A DNA stretch of 64,000 nucleotides from Dyadobacter fermentans DSM 18053 (GCF_000023125.1 NC_013037.1:4503501-4567500); one strand, 5' to 3'; shown: positions 17,612 to 26,417, counted from the stretch's first letter. Made by a program: numbers and translations. Notes: a model not told the origin generated them from the sequence alone.

Positions 17612-18334
17612 ATGAATACCCTGATCAATAAAAAAGTGCAGTTCCGGGATCTTGGCCTGATCGATTATCAGGAGGCATGGGATTATCAGGAGAAGATTTT
17701 CGCTGAGACACTGGCGATTAAAACGCAAAACCGGTCGCTCGATGCGGAAAACCAGCAGCTAACCCCGAATTTCCTGCTTTTCTGCCAGCACCCGCATGTG
17801 TATACGTTGGGGAAAAGCGGCAAGCCGGACCATCTGCTGCTCGACGAAGACGACCTGGCGGCCAGGCAGGCCAAATATTACAAGATCAACCGCGGCGGGG
17901 ACATTACCTACCACGGACCGGGGCAGATCGTCGGATACCCGATCCTCGACCTGGACAATTTTTTCACGGACATTCACGTGTATATGCGTACGCTTGAAGA
18001 GGCGATTATCCTGACGCTGGCCGAATATGGCTTGCAAGCGGGCCGCATTGCAGGACTAACGGGCGTTTGGCTTGATTTTGAGGAACAGAAAAATCCGAGG
18101 AAAATTTGCGCGCTGGGCGTGAAGGCAAGCCGCTGGGTGACCATGCACGGTTTCGCCCTGAATGTGAATACGGATTTATCCTATTTCGGAAACATCGTCC
18201 CATGCGGGATCGACGACAAGGCGGTTACCTCGCTCGCCGCGGAATTGGGCAGGGAAGTCGATTTAGAGGAAGTTTCAATTAAATTAAAAAACCATCTGGC
18301 GCATTTGTTCAGCATGGAATTGCAAGTAGCGTAA
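17612..18334 (+). CDS. lipB: Lipoyl(octanoyl) transferase
   Basis: A 240-residue enzyme that moves the octanoyl group from acyl carrier protein to lipoyl domains of 2-oxoacid dehydrogenases and GcvH. Family landmarks are H-P-H-V-Y-T-L-G-K-S-G near residue 60, R-G-G-D-I-T-Y-H-G-P-G-Q-I-V-G-Y-P (about 96-112), the catalytic Lys171 in A-L-G-V-K-A-S-R-W-V-T, H-G-F-A-L-N-V, and the nucleophile Cys198 in V-P-C-G-I. All key residues are present. ATG at 17612 gives a normal N terminus. Its TAA stop overlaps the ATG of the next gene by one base (TAATG), so the two are probably translationally coupled. Confidence 0.97.
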   Translation: MNTLINKKVQFRDLGLIDYQEAWDYQEKIFAETLAIKTQNRSLDAENQQLTPNFLLFCQHPHVYTLGKSGKPDHLLLDEDDLAARQAKYYKINRGGDITYHGPGQIVGYPILDLDNFFTDIHVYMRTLEEAIILTLAEYGLQAGRIAGLTGVWLDFEEQKNPRKICALGVKASRWVTMHGFALNVNTDLSYFGNIVPCGIDDKAVTSLAAELGREVDLEEVSIKLKNHLAHLFSMELQVA

Positions 18335-18747
18335 TGAAGAAGGATATTATTTTTCACCCTGTGAAGGGCGTGCAAGTAGCCATCGTGCGGAATGTGAACG
18401 AGCTGAACGCCGAAGAATGGAATGTGATCGTGATCAACCGCAACGACGAGCCGGTAACCAGCGTTTTCGTGACATCAAAAGGTTATGGAAACAGCGAATC
18501 GGGCACGAATACCGATCAGCGGACATCTACATTAAGGCATTTTTTCCCGGAAATACCCGCCGGCGGGCACGTGGTCGTAGAGCCGATTATGCCGGATGTT
18601 TTTCATTTGAACAACGAGTTCTGGATCAGCTATTTTATCGGGAGCCAGATCTACGATAAAAAATTCATTTTCGTGCCCGACAGCATCATCGAAGCGAACA
18701 TGATGACGATCGACCCGCCGGGGCTGGAAGGCGTTTTGCACGAATAG
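18334..18747 (+). CDS. Conserved protein of unknown function downstream of lipB
   Basis: A 137-residue soluble protein with no signal peptide or TM segment. It is mostly predicted beta strand: V-A-I-V-R-N-V-N-E, E-E-W-N-V-I-V-I-N-R-N-D-E-P, a V-F-V-T-S-K-G-Y-G segment, A-G-G-H-V-V-V-E-P-I-M-P, ending in K-K-F-I-F-V-P-D-S-I-I. The overall look is a single beta-sandwich of about 130 residues. It does not match a family I can name with confidence. One-base overlap with lipB (TAATG) argues for a shared transcript, but a link to lipoylation is not otherwise supported. Confidence 0.75.
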   Translation: MKKDIIFHPVKGVQVAIVRNVNELNAEEWNVIVINRNDEPVTSVFVTSKGYGNSESGTNTDQRTSTLRHFFPEIPAGGHVVVEPIMPDVFHLNNEFWISYFIGSQIYDKKFIFVPDSIIEANMMTIDPPGLEGVLHE

Positions 18748-18755
18748 CATTCATG

Positions 18756-18831
18756 GTGCCGGGTTTGAGGGCAATGTATTATCATTCCAATATTTTGCAT
18801 AATATTGAGAATCTGCAATCAAACCCGACAC
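18756..18831 (+). promoter_or_regulatory. Structured 5' leader of the exonuclease gene
   Basis: GTGCCGGGTTT (18756-18766) pairs with AAACCCGACAC (18821-18831) apart from one position. It encloses a second perfect hairpin CAATATT/AATATTG (18788-18794 with 18801-18807). The 3' arm ends three bases before the ATG at 18835, where a ribosome binding site would lie, so folding could hide the start. It could alternatively be a terminator for the upstream gene, but no T-run follows the 3' arm. Confidence 0.4.
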
Positions 18832-18834
18832 ACT

Positions 18835-19569
18835 ATGACAGAAGAATTCAAACGCCGCTCCAAAAATTTCCTTTTGCTTGATATCGAGACCGTTTGCTCG
18901 CACGCGAGTTATGACCAGCTTCCCGAGCGGATGCAGAAACTCTGGGACAAAAAGGCCCTGACGCTCCGAAAAAACGACGATACCATCACCGATTCCGAAT
19001 GCTTTTACGACCGCGGCGCCATTTATGCGGAGTTCGGTAAGATCATTTGCATTGCATTCGGCGCTTACTATTGGAACGAAAAAGATGAGATTGCGTTTAA
19101 GGTGAGTAGCTTCGCCGGAAACGATGAAGCGCTGTTGCTGCTGCAATTCAAGGCATTGGTTGAAAAATACCCCGCCGAACAGCTGATCCTCTGTGCCCAC
19201 AATGGCAAGGAATTCGATTTTCCGTTCATCTGCCGCCGGATGCTGATCCACCGGATCGAAATCCCCAAAGCATTACAGATTTCTGGCAAGAAACCCTGGG
19301 AGCTTCTCCACCAGGATACGATGGATCTGTGGAAATTCGGAGACTACAAAAGCTACACCTCGCTCGATTTGCTGGCTGCCGTTTTTGACATTCCCGGAAG
19401 CAAAAACGAAATGAGCGGCGACCAGGTGACAAAGGTTTACTACGAGGAAAATGATCTGACCAAAATTTCCCGATATTGCAGAGAGGACGTGGTAGTGCTG
19501 GCACAATTGTATTTGCGGCTGCATTGCTTTGACCAAATACCCGAACCAAATATCGTGCGGGTGGAATAA
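18835..19569 (+). CDS. DEDDy-type 3'-5' exonuclease, PolB-like
   Basis: A 244-residue protein with an RNase H-like DnaQ fold. Exo I is L-L-D-I-E-T (around residue 18), Exo II is H-N-G-K-E-F-D-F-P-F (around 124), and Exo III is Y-C-R-E-D-V-V (around 220), so the four acidic residues and the Tyr of the DEDDy class are all present. It matches the stand-alone predicted PolB-like 3'-5' exonuclease family of Bacteroidota, which lacks a polymerase domain. A role in DNA repair or RNA trimming is inferred only from the fold. The ATG at 18835 is preferred over upstream in-frame codons because it directly precedes the conserved F-K-R-R-S-K-N-F-L-L-L-D and follows the leader hairpin. Confidence 0.85.
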   Translation: MTEEFKRRSKNFLLLDIETVCSHASYDQLPERMQKLWDKKALTLRKNDDTITDSECFYDRGAIYAEFGKIICIAFGAYYWNEKDEIAFKVSSFAGNDEALLLLQFKALVEKYPAEQLILCAHNGKEFDFPFICRRMLIHRIEIPKALQISGKKPWELLHQDTMDLWKFGDYKSYTSLDLLAAVFDIPGSKNEMSGDQVTKVYYEENDLTKISRYCREDVVVLAQLYLRLHCFDQIPEPNIVRVE

Positions 19570-19614
19570 AGTGCCGTTCCGCGAGGTGCGGGACAATTTT
19601 TATATATTGAATAC

Positions 19615-22002
19615 ATGAGAGAAAAAAAGAGTAAAAAGAAACAACAACCTGAAAAAAGGGAGGCCTCGGCGCCTCATCACATTGTTTCTTACATAGATAA
19701 TTTAAAGGCGGACATTGCCGCGTTCTTCGACCTGAACGCCGAGCATTCGTTCCGGCCATTCGACGTACACGATCATTTTGGAGTGCACGACAAAAAAGTG
19801 CGACTGCTCTTTAACGAAATACTGCACGAACTGGAACAGGACGGCAGGCTGGTTTACAATAAAAACGGCACCTATCACGCGGCACCGCTTAAAACAAAGC
19901 CGCAGGGCCTTACCGGACGCGTGGAGCGTGTAAATAAGGGCTTCGCATTTGTGGTGATCGAAGGCCGTGAGGATGATATTTATGTGGATCTGGAATTGCT
20001 GAACGGCGCCTGGGACGGCGATATCGTTCAGGTGCAGCCGCTGTCGAAAAATTTGCGCTCGAAAGGGCGCGGCGACTCGGGCCGGAACCGTACGGAAGGA
20101 CGCGTTACCGATATTGTGGAGCGTTCGAACGCGGAAATCGTGGGGATTATTGAGATTAATCCGCGGTTTGCAGTCGTGCAGCCCGATAACAAGCGACTTT
20201 ATGATCCCATATACCTTGAACCTGACCAAGTGGGCGCAGCCCGCCACGGCGACAAGGTGATCGTGAAAGTGACCGAATGGTCCACGCGCAGGAGCCAGGC
20301 CGAGGGGGAAATCGTTTCGGTGCTGGGCGCTGCGGGTAACAACGATGTCGAAATGCACGCGATCCTCGCCGAATTCGGGCTACCCTATCATTTCCCTGAC
20401 GAAGTAGAGGCCGAGGCTCAGAAAATCCCGAACAAGATTGTCAAAAAGGACCTCGCCAAACGCCGCGATATCCGCGACGTGCTCACGTTCACGATCGACC
20501 CGGTGGATGCCAAGGACTTCGACGACGCATTGTCTGTCCGTTACCTGGACGAGGACGTGGTGGAAGTGGGCGTGCATATCGCCGACGTGTCGCATTATGT
20601 ACTGCCGGGCACGGAGCTGGAAAAAGAGGCGCTGCGCCGCGCGACGTCGGTTTACCTCGTCGACAGGACCGTGCCGATGCTCCCTGAAAAGCTTTCGAAC
20701 AACCTTTGTTCGTTACGCCCGAATGAGGACAGGCTTGCATTTTCGGCCATTTTTGAGATTACTTCAAAAGGTAAGTTGCTCAAAGAGTGGTTTGGCAGAA
20801 CGGTGATCCATTCCGACCGCCGTTTCACCTACGAAGAAGCGCAAGCCGTGCTGGACTCCGGCGAGGGCGATTTTCCGAAAGAACTGGACACGCTGAACAA
20901 GCTTGCCAAAATTTTCAGAAAAGAGCGGTTCAAAAAAGGCGCGATCAACTTTGAGACGCCTGAGGTGCGTTTTCGTCTTGACCCGGAAGGCCGTCCGTTG
21001 GGTATTTACACCAAAGAGCGCCACGATTCGAACAAGCTGATCGAGGAATTTATGCTGCTCGCCAACAAACGTGTGGCGGAATATGTATACTCGCTTTCCA
21101 AAGGTGAGGACAAGAATACGATGGTTTACCGCATTCACGAAGCGCCCGACCCGGATCGTCTGCAAACTTTCGCGAATTTCGTGGCCAAACTGGGCTTGAA
21201 ACTGGAAGTGGAAGAAGAAAGCAAGATTGCCAAATCCATGAATGCGATGCTCGCGAAAGTGGAAGGCAAGCCAGAGCAGAACCTCATCGAGTCCCTCGCG
21301 GTGCGCACGATGGCCAAGGCGCGGTACAGTACCGAAGATCTCGGCCATTTCGGGCTTGCATTCAGGCGGTATTCGCACTTCACGTCGCCCATCCGCCGGT
21401 ACCCAGACGTGATGGCGCACAGGCTGTTGCAGCATTATCTGGATGGCGGCGCCAATGTGGACCAGGAAACTTATGAGCGGGCCTCGAAACATTCCTCGGA
21501 GCGCGAGCGCCTCGCCGCGGAAGCGGAAAGGGCGTCGATCAAATACAAGCAGGTCGAATACATGAGCATGATGGACCCCGAGAAGGAATTCGGCGGCATC
21601 ATCACAGGCGTGACGGAGTTCGGGATATTCGTGGAAATCACGGAAACCGCTTCGGAAGGGCTCATCCGCATGACCGACCTCGGCGACGATTATTACGAAC
21701 TCGATAAGGAAAACTATCGCGTGATCGGCCAGCACACCAAGAAAATATATGCTTTTGGTGACGCTGTGAAGGTAAAAGTGAAGGAAACCAACCTGGCCCG
21801 CCGGAGTATGGACCTGTATTTGGCCGGGACGAAACCGGGCCGCAGAAGCGAGTTTAGCCGTCCCGACTTTGGACGCGACCGCGATCGCCGCCCGCGCGAA
21901 CGTAAGCCCAAGGAGCCGAGAGGTTCCGGGCGTGTGAAGCGTGGTGCTGGCGGAACTGGTGGGGGAAGTTCGGCTAAGGTGAAGCGGCGGAGAAGAAATT
22001 AA
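19615..22002 (+). CDS. rnr: Ribonuclease R
   Basis: A 795-residue processive 3'-5' exoribonuclease. The domains are a lysine-rich N terminus, a winged helix (about 35-80), two cold-shock domains (about 95-250, with G-F-A-F-V and D-I-Y-V), the RNB catalytic domain (about 275-610) and an S1 domain (about 655-735). A very basic Arg/Lys/Gly tail closes the protein. In RNB the active-site block reads F-T-I-D-P-V-D-A-K-D-F-D-D-A-L-S, with all the Mg-binding Asp residues. H-F-T-S-P-I-R-R-Y-P-D follows near residue 590. RNase R degrades structured RNA, rRNA fragments and tmRNA-tagged messages. It stands alone; its stop overlaps, by four bases, the stop of a convergent small gene. Confidence 0.97.
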   Translation: MREKKSKKKQQPEKREASAPHHIVSYIDNLKADIAAFFDLNAEHSFRPFDVHDHFGVHDKKVRLLFNEILHELEQDGRLVYNKNGTYHAAPLKTKPQGLTGRVERVNKGFAFVVIEGREDDIYVDLELLNGAWDGDIVQVQPLSKNLRSKGRGDSGRNRTEGRVTDIVERSNAEIVGIIEINPRFAVVQPDNKRLYDPIYLEPDQVGAARHGDKVIVKVTEWSTRRSQAEGEIVSVLGAAGNNDVEMHAILAEFGLPYHFPDEVEAEAQKIPNKIVKKDLAKRRDIRDVLTFTIDPVDAKDFDDALSVRYLDEDVVEVGVHIADVSHYVLPGTELEKEALRRATSVYLVDRTVPMLPEKLSNNLCSLRPNEDRLAFSAIFEITSKGKLLKEWFGRTVIHSDRRFTYEEAQAVLDSGEGDFPKELDTLNKLAKIFRKERFKKGAINFETPEVRFRLDPEGRPLGIYTKERHDSNKLIEEFMLLANKRVAEYVYSLSKGEDKNTMVYRIHEAPDPDRLQTFANFVAKLGLKLEVEEESKIAKSMNAMLAKVEGKPEQNLIESLAVRTMAKARYSTEDLGHFGLAFRRYSHFTSPIRRYPDVMAHRLLQHYLDGGANVDQETYERASKHSSERERLAAEAERASIKYKQVEYMSMMDPEKEFGGIITGVTEFGIFVEITETASEGLIRMTDLGDDYYELDKENYRVIGQHTKKIYAFGDAVKVKVKETNLARRSMDLYLAGTKPGRRSEFSRPDFGRDRDRRPRERKPKEPRGSGRVKRGAGGTGGGSSAKVKRRRRN

Positions 22003-22250
22003 TGCTGCTCCGCACATTGTGCTGCAATGACTCGCCTTTTCAGGTCGTCCGCACGCTCGGCGAGTCGTTGCATCCCATAGCGCCATGCCGCCGTTATGGT
22101 CTCTTGATCTGCATCGATTTTTCTGGTTTCCCAGAAATCATTACGTTCTTCGTCAGATTCCAAAGCCAGATATTCCTTCACATAAGGCAGGAATAGGGGA
22201 TCTACTAAGGATTCTACATTGAACTTTTCAAAAGCTGTTTGATTTCCCAT
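21999..22250 (-). CDS. Small protein of unknown function, convergent with rnr
   Basis: An 83-residue soluble, mostly helical and acidic protein (E-Y-L-A-L-E-S-D-E-E-R-N-D-F-W-E-T) ending in a more basic helix (A-E-R-A-D-D-L-K-R-R-V). I do not recognise a family. The gene is supported by its 37-bp overlap with another small gene upstream on the same strand and by the absence of a better reading on the other strand. Its TAA and the rnr TAA share the tetranucleotide at 21999-22002, so the two genes end tail to tail. The overlapping two-gene layout recalls toxin-antitoxin pairs, but no toxin signature is visible. Confidence 0.55.
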   Translation of the reverse strand: MGNQTAFEKFNVESLVDPLFLPYVKEYLALESDEERNDFWETRKIDADQETITAAWRYGMQRLAERADDLKRRVIAAQCAEQH

Positions 22251-22393
22251 ATGCGTTCCAGTATAGTATCAATGTGTTGTTCCCATTCCTCATTCGTCAT
22301 GCTGAGATCCTGCCTGTATTCTTGATAGATTTTAAGCAGATTTTTTAAAAGCTGATCCTCTTCTTTCAGCTCTTTTCTTTCAGCATCAGACAT
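22214..22393 (-). CDS. Small helical protein of unknown function
   Basis: A 59-residue protein from ATG 22393 (MSDAERKELKEEDQLLKNLL). It is a continuous charged helix, probably a coiled coil: L-L-K-N-L-L-K-I-Y, then W-E-Q-H-I-D-T-I-L-E-R-I-W-E-I-K. In-frame codons upstream encode an unrelated segment, so this start is preferred. It overlaps the following 83-residue gene by 37 bp. A near-consensus -7 box (TACCTTCG on the minus strand, about 22438-22431) lies upstream. No family is recognised. Confidence 0.5.
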   Translation of the reverse strand: MSDAERKELKEEDQLLKNLLKIYQEYRQDLSMTNEEWEQHIDTILERIWEIKQLLKSSM

Positions 22394-22522
22394 AAATTTA
22401 ACCAATAAATAATAATTAAAGGCATTGCACCGAAGGTAGAAAACAGCCTGGCGTACCTTCCATTCGTTGTGCAAATGCCTGTAATGGCTTATCAAATGGT
22501 ATTATCCACAAAAATCTTCTCT

Positions 22523-23419
22523 ATGAACCGCAAAACTTTCCTGCTTCTTTTAGCCTCGTTGATATCCATTACAACCCAAGCCCAAAAACCCGCCGACAAG
22601 GAAGAATGGGAATCCCTCTTCAACGGCAAAGACCTCACGGGCTGGGATATTAAAATTGCAGGGCATAAGGTGAATGATAACCACAAAAACACCTTCCTGG
22701 TGGAGGATAACATGATCCGCGTGAACTATAAGGAGTATGATAAGTTCACGACCGAGTATGGCCATATGTATTACAACAAGCCGTATTCACATTACAAAAT
22801 CAGGCTGCAATACCGCTTTACGGGCAACCAGGTGCCCGGCGGTGCGTCGTGGAATGTGCGGAATAGCGGCATTATGCTGCATTCGCAATCGGCGGCGAGC
22901 CTGGGCATTGATCAGGACTTTCCGATTTCTTTGGAAATGCAGTACCTGGGCGGCCTCAATGCAGGCGAGCGTAACACAGGTAACCTCTGCACACCGGGAA
23001 CGATCGTGGATATCAACGGCAAACTGGACGAAGCGCATTGTATTAATTCATCTTCCAAAACCTATAATGGTGATCAATGGGTGGATGCGGAGGCGATCGT
23101 GCTCGGCGACTCGATCATTTACCACATGATCGGAGGCGATACGGTGCTCGTTTACACCAATCCGCGCATTGGCGGCGGCTATGTCGGGAAGAATCACACT
23201 TTCGCAGACGGCAAAGTGGCTGATGAAGCGGAATGGCGAAAAAGAGATGGCACTAAGCTCGGCAGCGGCTACATTGCATTACAGGCCGAAAGCCACCCGA
23301 TCGACTTCCGTAACATCCAACTGCTCAATCTGAAAGGCTGCATGGACCCAAAAGCCACAAATTATAAGTCGTACTACGTGGCGGCCGACAACTCCGCTTG
23401 TACATATAAAAAGAAATAA
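22523..23419 (+). CDS. DUF1080 protein, 3-keto-disaccharide hydrolase-type
   Basis: A 298-residue secreted protein. The start is ATG 22523 (MNRKTFLLLLASLISITTQA), which gives a clean signal peptide; in-frame codons upstream do not. The concanavalin-like DUF1080 beta-sandwich fills the rest. It shows W-E-S-L-F-N-G-K-D-L-T-G-W, H-Y-K-I-R-L-Q-Y-R-F, N-S-G-I-M-L-H-S-Q, the D-F-P-I-S-L-E-M-Q-Y-L-G-G block, and G-Y-I-A-L-Q-A-E-S-H-P-I-D-F-R-N-I-Q-L near the C terminus. Members cleave glycosides whose glucose has been oxidised at C3. In this window an exported dehydrogenase and isomerase (12.6-16.4 kb) could supply and process such keto-sugars; that link is inference. Confidence 0.9.
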   Translation: MNRKTFLLLLASLISITTQAQKPADKEEWESLFNGKDLTGWDIKIAGHKVNDNHKNTFLVEDNMIRVNYKEYDKFTTEYGHMYYNKPYSHYKIRLQYRFTGNQVPGGASWNVRNSGIMLHSQSAASLGIDQDFPISLEMQYLGGLNAGERNTGNLCTPGTIVDINGKLDEAHCINSSSKTYNGDQWVDAEAIVLGDSIIYHMIGGDTVLVYTNPRIGGGYVGKNHTFADGKVADEAEWRKRDGTKLGSGYIALQAESHPIDFRNIQLLNLKGCMDPKATNYKSYYVAADNSACTYKKK

Positions 23420-23438
23420 CCTGCCTTATGAAGGCAAT

Positions 23439-23465
23439 AAAACCGGATTGATTTTCGGTTTTTTA
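23439..23465 (+). terminator. Terminator after the DUF1080 gene
   Basis: AAAACCG (23439-23445) pairs with CGGTTTT (23456-23462) and is followed by more T residues. The stem is short (7 bp) and lies 20 bp beyond the stop codon. Confidence 0.5.
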
Positions 23466-23473
23466 TATTTTTG
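23466..23473 (+). promoter_or_regulatory. -7 box upstream of gldG
   Basis: TATTTTTG fits TAnnTTTG and lies 57 bp before the gldG ATG at 23531. A TTG sits at 23448-23450, a little closer (15 bp) than the usual 19. Confidence 0.45.
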
Positions 23474-23530
23474 CAGGAATGGGCGGTTCGTCTGAATCGT
23501 CCATTTTTGTTAGTAATCAGCCTTGTGCGA

Positions 23531-25183
23531 ATGAAAAAAAATCTTACCCGGTTTGTACTGCTCGTGGTTGTTCTGGCCGGGATCAACTGGCTGGCTTCGT
23601 CGGTGTTTTTCAGGTGGGACCTTACCGAAGACAAACGGTACAGCATTTCCGATGCCACCAAGCAGCTTCTGGGCAGCTTGGAGAAAGACGTGATCGTGAA
23701 TGTGTACCTCAACGGCGACTTTCCTGCCGGCTTCGAGCGTCTCGAAAGCGCCACGCGGGAGACATTGGAGGAATTTAAAACCTACGCCAACGGCCACCTG
23801 ATCGTCAACTACTCCGACCCTTCCGACGCTACAAGCGAAGAGCAACGCCAGAAACAATACATGAGCCTCATCGACCGCGGCTTGAACCCAACCAATGTCT
23901 TCGCGAACGAAGATGGCAAGCGCACGGAAAAAATTATTTTCCCCGGCGTGATTGTGCAGGCTGACACGCTTTCCGTGCCGGTTCAATTATTAAAAGGCAA
24001 CAAAGCCAGCTCGCCGGAGGAGCAGCTCAACCAATCCTACGAAGGCGTCGAGTTCGAACTCGCCTCCGCTATTCGCGTGCTGGCGAACCCTGAGCGCAAA
24101 AAAGTAGGGTTTGTGGTAAGCCACACGAAAATTTCCCCCGCCCGTTTGAGCGATATAATTGCCACAATCCAGCAGAGCTACGATGTATTTCTGGACATGA
24201 ACAACCCCGAATCCTACGAAGGGCTTGATGCATTGATCATCATGAAACCCGACAGCGCATTCTCGGATGAGGAAAAATACAAGCTCGATCAATACGTGGT
24301 TGGCGGCGGCAAAGCATTGTTTTTTGTGGACGGCGCAAAAGTCGACAGTGTAAGCCTGGATGGCAACTATGCCCAACCGCTTGATCTGAACCTGGGAGAT
24401 TTGTTCTTCAAATGGGGTATCAGACTGAATACCAACCTGGTAAAGGATTTGAACTGCGCGCAAATTCTGCTGAATGTAGGCAACGTGGGCGATAATCCGG
24501 AGATCCGGCCCGTGCCGTGGCGCTTTTTCCCATTGCTCAACAACTTTGGAAAACACACCATTACCCGCAATCTGAATGCGGTTTACGCCCGCTTCTTAAG
24601 CTCAATTGACACGGTGGGTGGCGCAAATAGCATTGTAAAAACACCTTTGCTCATGACCTCGCCCTATACTCAGCTCGTGAATGCGCCCGCGCTCGTAGGT
24701 TACAACGAGGCGCGCAAGGACCCCGATCCGTCGGAATACCATTCGGGTAGCAAGCTCGCCGGCGTGCTGCTCGAAGGATCATTCATATCGCTCTTTCAAA
24801 ATCGCATTCTGCCCGGTGATCCGCGGGCTGCAACGTTCAAAGCGAGTGGTAGCGCCGGAAAGGTGATTATCTGCTCGGACGGCGACCTGATTGTGAACGA
24901 TTATGATTATAAAAGGAATGCGCCGCTACCGCTCGGCTACGACCGCGTGGCGAAGCAGACATTCGGAAACAAGGATTTTGTTCTCCACGCGCTCGATTAC
25001 ATGACCGACGCCAATGGCCTGATCAATGCGCGCAGCAAACAGATTGCCATACGCGCTTTGGACAAAATCCAGATTCAGGAAAGCCGGAAGTTTTGGCAGG
25101 CGCTTAATTTGCTGCTACCGGTGGCACTAATCGGCCTTTTTGGAGCACTCAGATATTACCTGCGCCTCCGAAAATTTGGGTAA
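23531..25183 (+). CDS. gldG: Gliding motility ABC transporter-associated protein GldG
   Basis: A 550-residue protein from ATG 23531 (MKKNLTRFVLLVVVLAGIN). It has an N-terminal TM helix (about 7-26), then a large periplasmic GldG/IFT52-like region with R-W-D-L-T-E-D-K-R-Y-S-I-S-D, followed by V-G-F-V-V-S-H-T and Y-D-V-F-L-D-M-N-N. A C-terminal TM helix (about 525-543, L-N-L-L-L-P-V-A-L-I-G-L-F-G-A-L) leads to a short basic tail. Length and domain order are those of GldG, the auxiliary subunit of the GldAFG transporter needed for gliding in many Bacteroidota. The usual neighbour gldF is not beside it: the upstream gene is a DUF1080 hydrolase and the downstream gene is dnaN. Confidence 0.9.
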   Translation: MKKNLTRFVLLVVVLAGINWLASSVFFRWDLTEDKRYSISDATKQLLGSLEKDVIVNVYLNGDFPAGFERLESATRETLEEFKTYANGHLIVNYSDPSDATSEEQRQKQYMSLIDRGLNPTNVFANEDGKRTEKIIFPGVIVQADTLSVPVQLLKGNKASSPEEQLNQSYEGVEFELASAIRVLANPERKKVGFVVSHTKISPARLSDIIATIQQSYDVFLDMNNPESYEGLDALIIMKPDSAFSDEEKYKLDQYVVGGGKALFFVDGAKVDSVSLDGNYAQPLDLNLGDLFFKWGIRLNTNLVKDLNCAQILLNVGNVGDNPEIRPVPWRFFPLLNNFGKHTITRNLNAVYARFLSSIDTVGGANSIVKTPLLMTSPYTQLVNAPALVGYNEARKDPDPSEYHSGSKLAGVLLEGSFISLFQNRILPGDPRAATFKASGSAGKVIICSDGDLIVNDYDYKRNAPLPLGYDRVAKQTFGNKDFVLHALDYMTDANGLINARSKQIAIRALDKIQIQESRKFWQALNLLLPVALIGLFGALRYYLRLRKFG

Positions 25184-25213
25184 CAACGCGGATGGCGCTT
25201 CCGTAATTTTTTA

Positions 25214-25221
25214 TACTTTTG
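25214..25221 (+). promoter_or_regulatory. -7 box of dnaN
   Basis: TACTTTTG matches TAnnTTTG and lies 72 bp upstream of the ATG at 25293. No convincing -33 TTG is seen at 19-bp spacing. Confidence 0.45.
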
Positions 25222-25292
25222 TTCCCTACAATCAAGTTTTTCCGGAATCTTCCGCATATAAATCTATCAACCAAACACTTACGTCACGAATT

Positions 25293-26417
25293 ATGAAGTT
25301 TGTCGTTTCGTCATCAGTTCTACTCAAACAGCTGTCAGCTATAAACGGTGTCGTTTCAACGAACCCAATTGTGCCAATCCTCGAAAATTTCCTGCTCACG
25401 CTCGACGGAAATTCTCTCACCGTGACCGCATCCGATCTTCAAACCGTCATGATTACGGAAATTGAAGTGGAATCATCCGAAAAAGGAGCTATTGCCATTC
25501 CAGCAAAGTTGCTGCTCGACACCCTCCGCGGCCTGCCCGAGCAACCCATTACCTTGCAGGTGAATGCCGAAACATTTGGTACCGAAATTATTTCCGATAA
25601 CGGCCGCTATAAACTGTCGGGCGAAAACCCGATCGATTTCCCGAAAACGCCGGTTGTGAACCGCGGCCAGTCCGTGGATTTCTCGTCGGTTGCATTGGGT
25701 TCGGCTATTTCCAACACATTGTTTGCAACCAGCACCGACGATCTTCGCCCGGCTATGACGGGGGTTTTCGTGCAAATGGGGGCTGAAAGCGCTACTTTCG
25801 TGGCAACCGATGGTCACCGCCTCGTTCGCTACCGCCGTACCGACATTAAATCGGACATTGACACGTCGATGATCATCCAGCGAAAAGCATTGAACCTGCT
25901 GAAAAGCTGCCTGCCATCGGAAGATGTACCCGTAAAAGCGGAATTCACTTCTTCCAATGCATTTTTCAGCTTCGGAAACATCCGCATGATCTGCCGGCTG
26001 ATCGACGAGCGCTTCCCGGATTACGAGAACGCAATCCCGACCAACAATCCGAACACGCTCACCATTAATCGTCTCGAAATACTCAGCTCCCTGCGCCGTA
26101 TTTCGATCTACTCCAACCGGACTACCCACCAGGTGCGCATGAAAATGGCGCTGAATGACCTGGTCATTTCCGCGGAAGATCTCGATTATTCTAACGAAGC
26201 CAACGAGCGCCTGATGTGCGAATACAATGGAGACGATATGGAAATCGGTTTCAATGCGAAGTTTCTCATCGAAGTATTGGGTAATCTTTCGAGCAAAACC
26301 ATCACTTTCGAACTTTCCGCTCCAAACCGCGCCGGATTGATTATTCCCGTAGATCAGGAGGAAAATGAAGACATTCTGATGCTGGTCATGCCAGTTATGC
26401 TGAATACCTACGTTTAG
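25293..26417 (+). CDS. dnaN: DNA polymerase III beta subunit (sliding clamp)
   Basis: A 374-residue protein from ATG 25293 (MKFVVSSSVLLKQLSAINGV). Three clamp domains of about 120 residues each are visible: P-I-L-E-N-F-L-L-T-L-D in the first, A-T-D-G-H-R-L-V-R-Y in the second, and the final L-M-L-V-M-P-V-M-L-N-T-Y at the C terminus, where M-P-V-M fits the beta-clamp consensus. In-frame codons upstream of 25293 encode unrelated sequence. The dimeric ring tethers the replicative polymerase to DNA. dnaA and an origin are not beside it, which is normal for Bacteroidota. Confidence 0.97.
   Translation: MKFVVSSSVLLKQLSAINGVVSTNPIVPILENFLLTLDGNSLTVTASDLQTVMITEIEVESSEKGAIAIPAKLLLDTLRGLPEQPITLQVNAETFGTEIISDNGRYKLSGENPIDFPKTPVVNRGQSVDFSSVALGSAISNTLFATSTDDLRPAMTGVFVQMGAESATFVATDGHRLVRYRRTDIKSDIDTSMIIQRKALNLLKSCLPSEDVPVKAEFTSSNAFFSFGNIRMICRLIDERFPDYENAIPTNNPNTLTINRLEILSSLRRISIYSNRTTHQVRMKMALNDLVISAEDLDYSNEANERLMCEYNGDDMEIGFNAKFLIEVLGNLSSKTITFELSAPNRAGLIIPVDQEENEDILMLVMPVMLNTYV

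Noticed and set aside
20764..22086. Minus-strand frame of 440 codons over rnr
   Set aside because: Antisense shadow of the RNB domain; the plus strand encodes an intact RNase R.
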